Part shown: positions 8,417 through 15,618 of the stretch, piece by piece
How the letters are laid out: each line of letters starts with the position of its first letter
Position numbering within the stretch: position 1 is the first letter of the stretch
Source: Campylobacter massiliensis
Lineage (GTDB): Bacteria > Campylobacterota > Campylobacteria > Campylobacterales > Campylobacteraceae
NCBI RefSeq assembly: GCF_014253065.1
Contig: NZ_JACLZK010000001.1
Location: forward strand, 992,001-1,056,000
DNA length: 64,000 bases
Reading direction: 5' to 3'
Made by a program: the position numbers and the translations under genes
Notes under the pieces: model-generated
The model's input: the letters and a program-made list of their open reading frames with translations, nothing else
Database searches by the model: none
Told to the model about the DNA's origin: nothing

Positions 8417-9571
8417 TTACTCTCCTACCTGATATTTATTAGCTTTGTCTGCATCTACTACGTTAAGCGTTTGAAGTCTTTTGTCTCCGTCTTGCACGGC
8501 TGGCAGATTTAAAATTTCTAATGCCTGATTTATACTAAGCAGTCCGTAGGGCATAAGCTCGGAAATTAAATTTATTTTAGTGGCATTGCTTGAAAATTGA
8601 AGTCTGCCGCTCTCAAATGTAATATAGTTTTTAAATTTAATCTCTCTTTGGGTGAAAATCTTTCTAGTAAATTCTAAGCTCATCTGCACGGCCAAGGGCT
8701 CTATTACGCTTTCGTAAAAAGCTCCCCATTCGTTCTCGTTATAATTACTCTTTACGATATTTTCGCTAATACCCAAATAGTCGTAAATTTTATTTTTTAT
8801 CGCTGCTAGCTGTTTATCGTCTATGCTTACGGGCTTACTCTCGATCGGTAGAAACGAGCTTTTGGCGTCTGTTATTACTACGCCGCCGTTATTAGACACG
8901 CCTAAAAAGTCTTTTATAAACCGCTCGCGCATCTTTGTCATTTCGGCATCGGGTAGCACCTGCTCGTATTTCATAATGCCTCTGATATTAGCCCCGGCTT
9001 TTATGGCGGTATTTAGCCCCTCGTTTTGAGTATGGGCCAAATCTAAGGTATTGTTGATCGCATCGTTGCTGTCGCCGAAATATTTAGAGCCGTTAAAATG
9101 GCGTCTTAGGTGAATGATATTTTTGTATTTTTGGATTAACTCCCCGTCTTTAGCGATAAACCTAATATAAAGCTCTCCGCGTCCGTCCTGCAAAAATGCC
9201 GCATTGGTCGCATCGATAGGATAAAAGCCTTTGATGCCCGTTTCGTCCTCGTCTATCAAGATAAAGGCGTTATTATGAATATAAAGGCGAGTTACCACCT
9301 TATACAAAAAATCGTAAGCGTTCATTAGTTCATTTGGCTGAATTTGGAGTAAGTAGTTAATGTTGCTTACGGCCTGCTTGTTTAGCTCGTCTTTGATGAC
9401 GTGCGAGCCTTTGAGTTTTGCAGCGTTTCTTGCTATCGCATCGATCGCCCCTCTGTAAATGTCGCTTGAGTATGCATCGCCGCCGAATGCTCCAAATGCG
9501 TTTTGGTTAGCGATCAGGCTAAATTCTTGCGGCTTGGGTTTTCTTTTGAAAAAGTTAAAAATCGTCTTCAT
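8417..9571 (-). CDS. HK97-family portal protein
   Basis: Forms the dodecameric channel through which DNA enters and leaves the head. The 384 residues match the HK97 portal family: the N-terminal segment FFKRKPKPQEFSL, the core motif RRHFNGSKYFGDSN, the helical stem and the C-terminal FESGRLQFSSNATKINLISELMPYGLLSINQALEILNLP. It overlaps the preceding 65-aa gene by 17 bases, suggesting coupled translation. Length and motifs look complete. It is the first recognised gene of the head operon. Confidence 0.94.
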   Translation of the reverse strand: MKTIFNFFKRKPKPQEFSLIANQNAFGAFGGDAYSSDIYRGAIDAIARNAAKLKGSHVIKDELNKQAVSNINYLLQIQPNELMNAYDFLYKVVTRLYIHNNAFILIDEDETGIKGFYPIDATNAAFLQDGRGELYIRFIAKDGELIQKYKNIIHLRRHFNGSKYFGDSNDAINNTLDLAHTQNEGLNTAIKAGANIRGIMKYEQVLPDAEMTKMRERFIKDFLGVSNNGGVVITDAKSSFLPIESKPVSIDDKQLAAIKNKIYDYLGISENIVKSNYNENEWGAFYESVIEPLAVQMSLEFTRKIFTQREIKFKNYITFESGRLQFSSNATKINLISELMPYGLLSINQALEILNLPAVQDGDKRLQTLNVVDADKANKYQVGE

Positions 9572-9752
9572 CTCCTAGCTTCCTGATATTTGGATATTCC
9601 ACGATCTCGCCGTCTTTAATGATGGCGGCTACGAATTTTATATGTATGCCCATAACTCTTTTCCCGTTTTCGTTAAGCCATAGCATAGATTTATCTTGCA
9701 CGACTTCGTCGCAGGTCCGGCAGGGCTGATTAGTAAAAAGCACGGTTATCAT
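9555..9752 (-). CDS. Hypothetical 65-aa CxxC protein opening the head operon
   Basis: I do not recognise this protein. It has a CRTCDEVV motif near residue 12 that could bind metal or be redox-active, and an acidic C-terminus (LGDEDDF). The ATG lies only seven bases after a TATAAT box and there is no ribosome binding site, so the message may be leaderless. Its end overlaps the portal start by 17 bases, so it probably couples to portal translation or is a small head-operon regulator. Confidence 0.6.
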   Translation of the reverse strand: MITVLFTNQPCRTCDEVVQDKSMLWLNENGKRVMGIHIKFVAAIIKDGEIVEYPNIRKLGDEDDF

Positions 9753-9759
9753 AAAGCTT

Positions 9760-9788
9760 ATTATATCTTTTTATTGTAAAGTTTTCAA
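9760..9788 (-). promoter_or_regulatory. Sigma-70 promoter of the head/packaging operon
   Basis: On the minus strand TTGAAA (9788-9783) and TATAAT (9765-9760) are separated by exactly 17 bases. The start codon of the 65-aa gene follows seven bases after the -10 box. A second TATAAT lies further upstream in the same AT-rich stretch. This promoter would drive the whole unit from 9752 down to 3668. Confidence 0.7.
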
Positions 9789-9842
9789 TACTAAATATAA
9801 TAAAATCTCTATATATAGGCATTATATTAAGTATTGAAAAGT

Positions 9843-9869
9843 AGATTAGGGTATTTTAAACCCTAATCT
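9843..9869. promoter_or_regulatory. Perfect dyad, operator candidate upstream of the head operon
   Basis: Two inverted copies of AGATTAGGGT (9843-9852 and, as its complement, 9860-9869) with a seven-base centre. The same ten bases occur once at 14345-14354, upstream of the replication genes. No T-run follows, so a protein binding site is more likely than a terminator. The rest of the 267-base gap (9753-10019) also holds an inverted pair TTTTCAATACT/AGTATTGAAAA around 9782-9840 and a small CCCTG-TAT-CAGGG hairpin near 9891. Confidence 0.5.
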
Positions 9870-10019
9870 AACCTCTTATTTTAAAACCCTGTATCAGGGC
9901 TGATCCTAGCTAGGACAATATCGCTTCCCTAGTGCGCTTCCCATATCTACAAAGCCGGTAGGGTCGTTCGTTTAGAATTAGGCTTATTCAAGAGGGCAAA
10001 TTCGCCCCCTTTGATAAAC

Positions 10020-10469
10020 TTAATCGATCTGCTTTTTCAAAAACTCATCTAAATATCTGCGTTGTTCCTCAACGTCGGGCACGTTTGCCCAAGGATTTGC
10101 CCATTTATCCAAAAAGCTTTTTAGGCTCGCCTGCGTTATGCCGATCGTTTCTATCATCTCGCTTATGAATGTTCTATCCTCGTTGGTTAGTTCATCCGTG
10201 TCCTCTTTGTCGCTTAGAAAAAAATCGTAATATCTTTTATTGACCTCTAGCACCTCGACAAACTCTAACGTCTGTAGACAAAACTCCTTTAAGTATTCGG
10301 GTCTATCTCCGTCAAAAATAGAGGCTAGCTCGCGCTCTACTTTATTCTCGTCTATCCGGATAATTAACCGCCCCTCTTCGTCCATACGCCTAGGGTTAAA
10401 AATTTGCGGGTTATTCTTTGATAAAGCCACCCTGCTAGCTTCGTAAAAAGCATTCATATTTTTCATCAT
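10020..10469 (-). CDS. Hypothetical 149-aa protein of the island
   Basis: Unrecognised, acidic and soluble, with segments such as NPRRMDEEGRLIIRIDENKVERELASIF and an aromatic, Arg-rich C-terminus. I start it at the ATG at 10469 because AAGGAG lies six bases upstream and the ATG overlaps the stop of the preceding gene as TAATG; a longer frame to 10505 would begin inside that gene without a binding site. It belongs to a three-gene group (10020-11283) between the regulatory switch and the head operon. It might be a small-capsid or packaging accessory, but nothing in the sequence shows that. Confidence 0.6.
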   Translation of the reverse strand: MMKNMNAFYEASRVALSKNNPQIFNPRRMDEEGRLIIRIDENKVERELASIFDGDRPEYLKEFCLQTLEFVEVLEVNKRYYDFFLSDKEDTDELTNEDRTFISEMIETIGITQASLKSFLDKWANPWANVPDVEEQRRYLDEFLKKQID

Positions 10470-11062
10470 TAATCTCCTTGTAATAGTTTTTCCATTTCCT
10501 CGCACTCGGCGCGCTCGGTTTCGCTCATCCTCTGTAATTCAAATTCGTATAGCTTATCGCACGCTTTATGATACTCCTCCAATAACTCGCTTTTTTCCTC
10601 TTTGGTTTCTTTGAGCTGTAGCCTTAGCTCTTTTAGCTCGTCGTTCAAAGCTCCCACCATAACGCTCAAAGCTTCTTTTTTGTCGGTTACGCAAGCTAGC
10701 GAGCAATAAAGCCCGTATGCTGCGTCGTAAATGGCTTTATGCGTTAAGTTATCAGCTCCGCCCGCTCTTTCCACAAGGAGCTTATTAAAGCCCTCTTTGC
10801 TGTCGTCTTTTGGCGCAAATAAAATCATTTCTTTTTCTCCTTTTTTTTGTTCTTGGTTTTTGCTATCCAGCTCCACATTTTCTACATAATCCCAAAAAAT
10901 GCCCTGGTTGAGCGCGTGGGCTTCATCTGCTAGTTCGTCGATAGTTTTAAAACCTAAATGTGTAGCCCTTACGGCTCTTTTCAGGCTTTCAAATCTATCT
11001 TTTAAAAATCTAACTTGCTCCTCTAACTCTGTGATGTGGGCGTCGGTATGGGCTAAAATCAT
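10469..11062 (-). CDS. Hypothetical coiled-coil protein, 197 aa
   Basis: Unrecognised. Two heptad-rich stretches are visible: residues about 10-40 (ITELEEQVRFLKDRFESLKR) and about 140-190 (LNDELKELRLQLKETKEEK and following), separated by a segment with paired Cys residues (YCSLACVTDKK). No signal peptide. It overlaps the upstream gene by four bases (ATGA) and the downstream gene by a TAATG junction, so the three genes form one translationally coupled unit. A structural or scaffold-like role is conceivable from the coiled coils, but unproven. Confidence 0.6.
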   Translation of the reverse strand: MILAHTDAHITELEEQVRFLKDRFESLKRAVRATHLGFKTIDELADEAHALNQGIFWDYVENVELDSKNQEQKKGEKEMILFAPKDDSKEGFNKLLVERAGGADNLTHKAIYDAAYGLYCSLACVTDKKEALSVMVGALNDELKELRLQLKETKEEKSELLEEYHKACDKLYEFELQRMSETERAECEEMEKLLQGD

Positions 11063-11283
11063 TTCTTTGCTCCTTTCATTTTCTCGTCAATGTAGCCTTG
11101 GGTAGCTATTGCAGCTCCGCCTATTAGCGTCGATAGAAAATAATTTACGTTCTGCTCCGCTTTCTCGTTTGTTCCTACGGCTTTCTGATAATGCGGCAAA
11201 GCCTCTACGAGGTATGCTATTGCGCAAAGCGCATCGGGTAATTCATTCTCTACGTCGAATGCATCGTCAAAACTTAGTGTCAT
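11059..11283 (-). CDS. Hypothetical 74-aa protein
   Basis: Unrecognised small protein beginning MTLSFDDAFDVENELPDALC, with a central helix and a Gly/Ala-rich stretch (LSTLIGGAAIATQG). AAAGGAG lies upstream of the ATG. It is the first gene of the minus-strand early unit facing the plus-strand repressor, so the AATACAAC boxes between them (11307-11396) probably control it. Confidence 0.55.
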   Translation of the reverse strand: MTLSFDDAFDVENELPDALCAIAYLVEALPHYQKAVGTNEKAEQNVNYFLSTLIGGAAIATQGYIDEKMKGAKK

Positions 11284-11306
11284 TTGGGCTCCTTTAAAAG
11301 TATTTT

Positions 11307-11396
11307 GTTGTATTTATAATTTAATTATACAACATTTTACGATATAAGTCAATACTTAATACAACTTTTAGCAATAATTCTATAAAATAATACAAC
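11307..11396. promoter_or_regulatory. Divergent promoter with four AATACAAC boxes
   Basis: Between the divergent genes at 11283 and 11421 the motif occurs at 11307-11314 (inverted, GTTGTATT), 11326-11333 (TATACAAC), 11358-11365 and 11389-11396 (AATACAAC). The last three are 31-32 bases apart, about three helical turns. The first two form an inverted pair around an AT core. A TATAAAAT -10 candidate (11381-11388) abuts the last box. The layout is that of a phage-type repressor switch. Confidence 0.6.
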
Positions 11397-11420
11397 TAAA
11401 TGAGATATGGAGTTCAAGAA

Positions 11421-11636
11421 ATGAATAAAGAGAATTTTAGTGAAGAATTAAAAAAACTGAATATAACCAAAAAAGAATTTGCCGACATGTGTGGAATTTC
11501 TTATATGACAGTAAATAATTGGAATGATGAAAATAGACCTATTCCGGCTTGGGTCGATAGCTGGATACAAAACTACAAATTTAAAAACTTCTATGATGTC
11601 GTAAAAACGGAATTTGATAAACAAAAGGATATTTGA
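11421..11636 (+). CDS. Helix-turn-helix regulator (Cro/repressor-like)
   Basis: A 71-residue DNA-binding protein. Residues about 10-45 (ITKKEFADMCGISYMTVNNW) read as a helix-turn-helix of the lambda-repressor/Cro type, with the second helix MTVNNWNDE as recognition helix. I start at the ATG at 11421 because GGAG lies seven bases before it; the in-frame ATG at 11400 has no binding site. It faces the rest of the island across a region with four repeated AATACAAC boxes, so it is the best candidate for the island's maintenance repressor or immunity switch. It is too short to carry a separate RecA-cleavable domain, so induction may require a helper protein, as in PICIs. Confidence 0.75.
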   Translation: MNKENFSEELKKLNITKKEFADMCGISYMTVNNWNDENRPIPAWVDSWIQNYKFKNFYDVVKTEFDKQKDI

Positions 11637-11857
11637 TGTTTTACTTCCCGCAAAACGCTAGCGTATTTGTTTTTTTGTTCGTTATGTTTGTAGCTTATAG
11701 AATTTACAAAAATATGTCCAAAAATAGCGCTTTGCGCGATGCCGAGCTTAAAAGCGTGAAAGAGATGTATCAAAGAGGCTATGAAATACGCCTTAGCGAT
11801 CTTAAGCACGTTACGGCGGAAGAGTTAAACGACCTGCATATCAAATTTATACCTTGA
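11636..11857 (+). CDS. Small membrane protein, 73 aa
   Basis: One membrane segment (residues about 9-25, SVFVFLFVMFVAYRIY) followed by a charged cytoplasmic tail ending in VTAEELNDLHIKFIP. The ATG at 11636 overlaps the stop of the repressor gene (TGATG), with AAAAGGA eight bases before it; a TTG one codon earlier is less likely. Being co-transcribed with a repressor-like gene in the quiescent direction, it might act in superinfection exclusion or lysogenic conversion; that is inference from position only. Confidence 0.6.
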   Translation: MFYFPQNASVFVFLFVMFVAYRIYKNMSKNSALRDAELKSVKEMYQRGYEIRLSDLKHVTAEELNDLHIKFIP

Positions 11858-12268
11858 CTTTTTCTAACTTCTAAATGACTATCTAGCTTAACGTCTGCAA
11901 AATTACCCTACATGCAGTGCGGATCTAATTACTAGTCGCTCTCCCTAAAATACTTCGTCAAGTTTTTGGTTTTTTACTCTGTTTTTTACAGTTTTTTATT
12001 GCGTATTAAAAAACTAAAATATCCTATTTTAGGGGCTTTGCACGTCTATTTTTTAGTTTTTTACGTATATGTATGTTAGATGCTTTTTAGCTTGTTTACT
12101 TTTGGCTTCTAGTTTTTTACTCTGTTTTTTACTCTATACGCGCATACGGATAAAAAACTAAAAAACTAAAAAAACATGTCGATAAAATAGCGTATTTTAG
12201 GGGGTTTTAAAAATATTTAGTTTTTTAGCGCCTATTAAAAAACACTAAAAAACTAAATTTGGGAGATA
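11858..12268. other. Repeat-rich AT region, candidate replication origin
   Basis: No gene is visible in these 411 bases. The region is crowded with TAGTTTTTTA and its complement TAAAAAACTA. A 21-base repeat (GTTTTTTACTCT followed by GTTTTTTAC) occurs identically at 11969-11989 and 12112-12132. A longer pair, TATTTTAGGGG followed later by TTTAGTTTTTTA, recurs around 12026-12064 and 12193-12228. Tandem ACTAAAAAACTAAAAAA units occur near 12151-12173 and 12240-12256. It lies directly downstream of the RepA-type ATPase gene, where PICI and P4-like elements keep their iterons. I infer an origin; initiator binding is not shown. Confidence 0.55.
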
Positions 12269-13480
12269 TTATTCTTTAAATTCTACTATTTCAGCCGCTC
12301 CGTATTCGTTCGACTTTTGAGCGCCTGCTAACGGTTCGTATATGCTACGATTTTTGCCGGGCTCTTTGCGGATGTTAAATAAAGCTTTATCGTATTTTTT
12401 CAAGAGCTCCCATAATAAATTTTTACCCACCACTTCCCTCTCGTCCTCTTTGGCTCTAGCGTAGATCGCGCTAGCTAGCTTCCCTTGTATTATTCCCTGC
12501 GGATTTTCTGCGATAACCTCCAGCGCATAATCTAGCGCAGCCTGCTGTTTATCGTTTAGCGCATAATCCCAATAGTCGGCTTGAGTTAAATTTTCCATCG
12601 CGGCGTCCGATAAATCGACTACAAAGGCTTGATGTTTCGTATCGTCTCGCCTTTTTTGCGGCTCGAGCGTAACTACTAATTTATTCCCGCCGTGCTCGTC
12701 TTTGGTTCTATTTGCAAAATACCAAGCTTCGTCTACGCTATCGCTAAAAGCTGTCGCGCCCTTATAGGCTTGGTTATTCTCATCGGGGTTGCTGGGCTGC
12801 TTTGGCTGATGATGTAAAAATATGATAGTAGCTCCGTTTTCCCTAAGCTTTTTTAGATCGTCCAACACCGGGATAACGATATTATCTTTCGCCATATCCC
12901 CGCCGATAAAATCTCTTATACTATCTATTACTATCAACGTATCGTCAAGCTTGCCGGCATAATTATCCACATCGCATGCCAAATCGCTTATTAGATGCCT
13001 TTTGTCTAGATATTCGCCGTCTTGACTTCTTACAAGTCCGCTTACGTAAACTAATCTGCTTTTGTAAGGCTCATCCATTAGCGTAATATCTAGCTTCCTG
13101 CGCGAGAATACGCCCAAGCCGTTGTCGCCGTCTATGTATAAAATTCTTTTAACCTTATCTTTTTCTAATAGCCATTTACAAAGGTTTAATACAAAATAGC
13201 TTTTGCCTGCTCCGCCTCTAGCGTAAATATTAACTAGCGTTCGTTTTACCAAAAAGCCGTCCACTAGCCACTCTGGCGTATATTCTTGTATTTTTTCGGG
13301 AGTAATTTTAAATTTTTGTAAGCTAGCAAATGTAATTTTTTCTCGCTCTTTCTTGCTAGGTTTAGTTTCTTTGGGTACAATCTCCTCGTTCTCATAGTTG
13401 AAGTCCTTTCGCCTAGCATCCCGCGCTTCTTGGCTAGGCGAGGTTTTTATTTCAGGTTCGTATCTATCCGCAAATGACAT
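12269..13480 (-). CDS. RepA-like AAA ATPase/helicase of the island
   Basis: A 403-residue AAA_25/RecA-fold ATPase of the RepA-DnaB type. Walker A is ARGGAGKSYF (about residue 88), Walker B is DTLIVIDSIRDFI (about 185), followed by TIIFLHHQPKQ, the sensor region typical of RepA helicases. The C-terminal part (about 310-400) looks like a winged-helix domain for origin binding. It lies two bases downstream of the Toprim-like gene and just upstream of the repeat-rich region. Together they form a compact replication module, as in PICIs and P4-type satellites. Motifs are intact. Role as initiator/helicase is inferred from family and context. Confidence 0.85.
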   Translation of the reverse strand: MSFADRYEPEIKTSPSQEARDARRKDFNYENEEIVPKETKPSKKEREKITFASLQKFKITPEKIQEYTPEWLVDGFLVKRTLVNIYARGGAGKSYFVLNLCKWLLEKDKVKRILYIDGDNGLGVFSRRKLDITLMDEPYKSRLVYVSGLVRSQDGEYLDKRHLISDLACDVDNYAGKLDDTLIVIDSIRDFIGGDMAKDNIVIPVLDDLKKLRENGATIIFLHHQPKQPSNPDENNQAYKGATAFSDSVDEAWYFANRTKDEHGGNKLVVTLEPQKRRDDTKHQAFVVDLSDAAMENLTQADYWDYALNDKQQAALDYALEVIAENPQGIIQGKLASAIYARAKEDEREVVGKNLLWELLKKYDKALFNIRKEPGKNRSIYEPLAGAQKSNEYGAAEIVEFKE

Positions 13481-13481
13481 A

Positions 13482-14120
13482 CTAATTCTCCTTTATTAAT
13501 CGATCTAGTATATTTTTAAATTTGTTCTCATAGTGCTTGTTATCGTTGGCACTAAACCTTATAAACTCGTAAAAATACGAGCCTATTAACCGCACGTCGG
13601 CATTCAACTCTTTCTGCAAAATTTCCTTAGTCGTTTCGTTTGAGCGTCTATCGAAAAATATAATCTTTTTGCCCTGATAGGCTTTTAGGGCTTCAGTAAA
13701 TTTAACTCCTGCGCTAAATTCGAATTCATCTTTGAAACATAGATAATCAAAGCCTAAAATCTCGAATAACGGCGCATCCTGATAGGCTCCGCTTACCATC
13801 AATACACGTCTACCAGTTGTCTTTTGGATGCAGATATTGGCGTTTCCGCTTCTAAACGGATCGCTTTGCGAGTAAATCTCGTTGTATAACTCGCAATTAG
13901 CATAGTCCAAAACGCGCATAAAATGACCTTTGTCGTTTTGCAGTATCAGGGTGATTTTGTTTTTGGTATTTATCCCCAAAAAGTCTATCAGGGTATTAAG
14001 CCCGCCGAAACTGTCAAAAAAGCGTCTATCGTAAGATTTGTAAATTTTACTAAATACGCCTTTTTTATCGTTTTGTAGGGCTTTTGCTAGCCTTTGCCTT
14101 TGAGCTTGTAAAGCATCCAT
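13482..14120 (-). CDS. Toprim-like replication protein, possible primase part
   Basis: A 212-residue protein with features of a divergent Toprim domain: RRVLMVSGAYQDAPLFEILGF (about 113-133) resembles the first strand and acidic/Gly region, and KKIIFFDRRSNETTKEIL (about 162) resembles the DxD region, though the second Asp is Arg here. It starts two bases after the end of the 66-aa gene and ends one base before repA. Toprim domains paired with a RepA helicase are the usual primase-helicase set of such satellites. The missing acidic residues mean catalytic activity is doubtful; it may be a degenerate or non-catalytic partner. Confidence 0.5.
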   Translation of the reverse strand: MDALQAQRQRLAKALQNDKKGVFSKIYKSYDRRFFDSFGGLNTLIDFLGINTKNKITLILQNDKGHFMRVLDYANCELYNEIYSQSDPFRSGNANICIQKTTGRRVLMVSGAYQDAPLFEILGFDYLCFKDEFEFSAGVKFTEALKAYQGKKIIFFDRRSNETTKEILQKELNADVRLIGSYFYEFIRFSANDNKHYENKFKNILDRLIKEN

Positions 14121-14121
14121 A

Positions 14122-14322
14122 TCAAGCTCCTATCAAATCGCGCAGCTCGGCTTCAAGCTTGGCTAGCTCGCGGGCTCTAGCTTCTCTTTTCTCTCGCTCC
14201 TTTGCCGCTCTTAGCTCCAGCTCTCTTTGCCGCAAGAATTCTTTGGCTTCTTTGATTTCTTTTTCGCTGTCTATCCCTAGCCTATATTCGTTGGCCCGGC
14301 TACCGTTTCCATAATGTCTCAT
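14122..14322 (-). CDS. Small charged helical protein, 66 aa
   Basis: Almost the whole chain is a charged helix (IDSEKEIKEAKEFLRQREL and onward), rich in Glu, Arg and Lys, likely a single coiled coil. It has no recognisable domain. It is separated by one base from the Toprim-like gene, so it is the first gene of the replication operon. AAAAAGG lies upstream of its ATG. Function unknown; a subunit of the replication complex or a regulator are options. Confidence 0.55.
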   Translation of the reverse strand: MRHYGNGSRANEYRLGIDSEKEIKEAKEFLRQRELELRAAKEREKREARARELAKLEAELRDLIGA

Positions 14323-14344
14323 AGTCTATCCTTTTTAAGAGATT

Positions 14345-14423
14345 AGATTAGGGTTTTCTTGACTTTTTATGGGCAAAGGGTATAATAATCGTCTCACTTA
14401 TCATTATAAACCCTTGTCTTGCC
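14345..14423. promoter_or_regulatory. Regulatory dyad and opposed promoters before the replication operon
   Basis: This gap holds one AGATTAGGGT box (14345-14354), the motif that forms a dyad before the head operon. A plus-strand promoter TTGACT (14359-14364), 16-base spacer, TATAAT (14381-14386) points toward the AlpA-like gene in antisense. On the minus strand TATAAT lies at 14408-14403, pointing to the replication genes. The sequence around them is an imperfect inverted repeat (GGGCAAAGGGTATAAT against ATTATAAACCCTTG, then TTGCCC), so one protein could cover both promoters. Confidence 0.5.
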
Positions 14424-14444
14424 CTTAAAAAGCTAGACAAGGAT

Positions 14445-14696
14445 TTATCCCTTTTGTTCGTTATTTAATAGCCACTCATTAATTCTTTTTCTACTGTATC
14501 GTATCACTCTGCCAAATTTACTAAACGGTAATGGGTTTTTATCGCTTAGCTGTCGTTTCCTCATGCGCATACGCTCTTGGGTTGGTATGTTTAAGCCGAT
14601 TTCTGCCTCTAATTGCTCAGGGGTCATCCATTCATCGGCTAAACTTTGTAATGTTGGTAGTGGTGTGGTGTTTGTATTGTTTGAAGCGACTAACAT
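14445..14696 (-). CDS. AlpA-like HTH regulator / excisionase-type protein
   Basis: An 83-residue MerR-like winged-helix protein of the AlpA/HTH_17 type. WMTPEQLEAEIGLNIPTQERMRMRKR forms the helix-turn-helix and PFSKFGRVIRYSRKRINEWL is the characteristic wing plus final helix ending in a 'W' motif. In Gram-negative PICIs AlpA activates the island and also aids excision. It lies upstream of the replication operon and near the integrase, the expected place. AGGAG is present upstream of the ATG. I am sure of the fold type; whether it acts as activator, excisionase or both is inferred. Confidence 0.75.
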   Translation of the reverse strand: MLVASNNTNTTPLPTLQSLADEWMTPEQLEAEIGLNIPTQERMRMRKRQLSDKNPLPFSKFGRVIRYSRKRINEWLLNNEQKG

Positions 14697-14801
14697 TGTA
14701 AATACTCCTCTTTTAATTTTGATTTGGAGTATTTTATATTATTTTTACTTAAAAGACAAGTTAGTTTGGGAAAAATATAAAAACTTATTTTATTTTGTCA
14801 T

Positions 14802-15608
14802 TTATTGCTTTGGTATAAGTTTCTTAGTTTTTATAAAATCACAGATAGCGTTTAGTAACTCATTGCGAGTAATAACCCTTATAGGTAGTTTGTATTCTTC
14901 GGATATTTTTAACAGTATATCTCTGTAATGATTTTTTAGATCACGCTCCGTTTGTATTTCCTTGTATTCCATTTTAATATCTTGAAGCTCTACAAGTGGA
15001 GGGATAGAGACTTTAATATCGCCACTGTATCTAGTGCTAGTAGTTATTACTTTTTCGGCTTCCTCTAAATCTGATATAAGCTGGTCCGACATTTCATTTA
15101 TTCTTCTTGGTATCAATTTTCTCACATGCGGCTTGTTTGTTTTTTCGAAACGCCTATCTATCATTGTCATAATTGAAGATGGCCATTCGTTCTTATGGGT
15201 TGCCTTAATTTTTTCATCCTCGTCATCGTCTATTTTTGAGTATTTCTCTAAAATCTTTTTGGTTTCGGCAAAAATTTCAGATATTCTCTTCATCTCTTTT
15301 TTTATTTTATTCCCATTGAGTTTCGCTTGGACTTGGGCTTGTTTAAGACTGATAAAATCTTGCAAAAACATTGATAACAAAATAGAGACTGGCCAGACTA
15401 TGCCCTTTGAAGATAGCAGCATAACGTCTTGCTCTGTGAGATTGCCGTAGGCTTCACTCAGCTTTTCCTCTATATTCTTACTAAATGCAAAATTACTGCC
15501 AGAGATGGCAGATGTAGTTTTTTGGATAGCTTTTACTGCTAAATTTTCACCCGTCTTTAATCCACGCTTTGTTTCATTGAGAAGTTCGGAATATTCTTGC
15601 TCTTGCAT
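14802..15608 (-). CDS. Unknown 268-aa protein between integrase and AlpA
   Basis: Not recognised. The first 85 residues are polar; a hydrophobic segment (about 65-88, SSKGIVWPVSILLSMFLQDF) may touch the membrane. A long charged helix follows (about 90-130, with KIDDDEDEKIK), and the last 100 residues are mixed with VRKLIPRRINEMSDQLISDLEEAEK. It starts 10 bases after the integrase stop with AAAGGAG upstream. The gene is more AT-rich than the rest of the island. It sits in the slot where satellites often carry accessory or anti-phage cargo. That role is a hypothesis from position only. Confidence 0.6.
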   Translation of the reverse strand: MQEQEYSELLNETKRGLKTGENLAVKAIQKTTSAISGSNFAFSKNIEEKLSEAYGNLTEQDVMLLSSKGIVWPVSILLSMFLQDFISLKQAQVQAKLNGNKIKKEMKRISEIFAETKKILEKYSKIDDDEDEKIKATHKNEWPSSIMTMIDRRFEKTNKPHVRKLIPRRINEMSDQLISDLEEAEKVITTSTRYSGDIKVSIPPLVELQDIKMEYKEIQTERDLKNHYRDILLKISEEYKLPIRVITRNELLNAICDFIKTKKLIPKQ

Positions 15609-15618
15609 ATTGGCTCCT

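Noticed and set aside
11591-11809. Minus-strand ORF opposite the small membrane-protein gene
   Set aside because: The plus-strand genes have coupled starts and a clear membrane segment; the antisense frame has no binding site.
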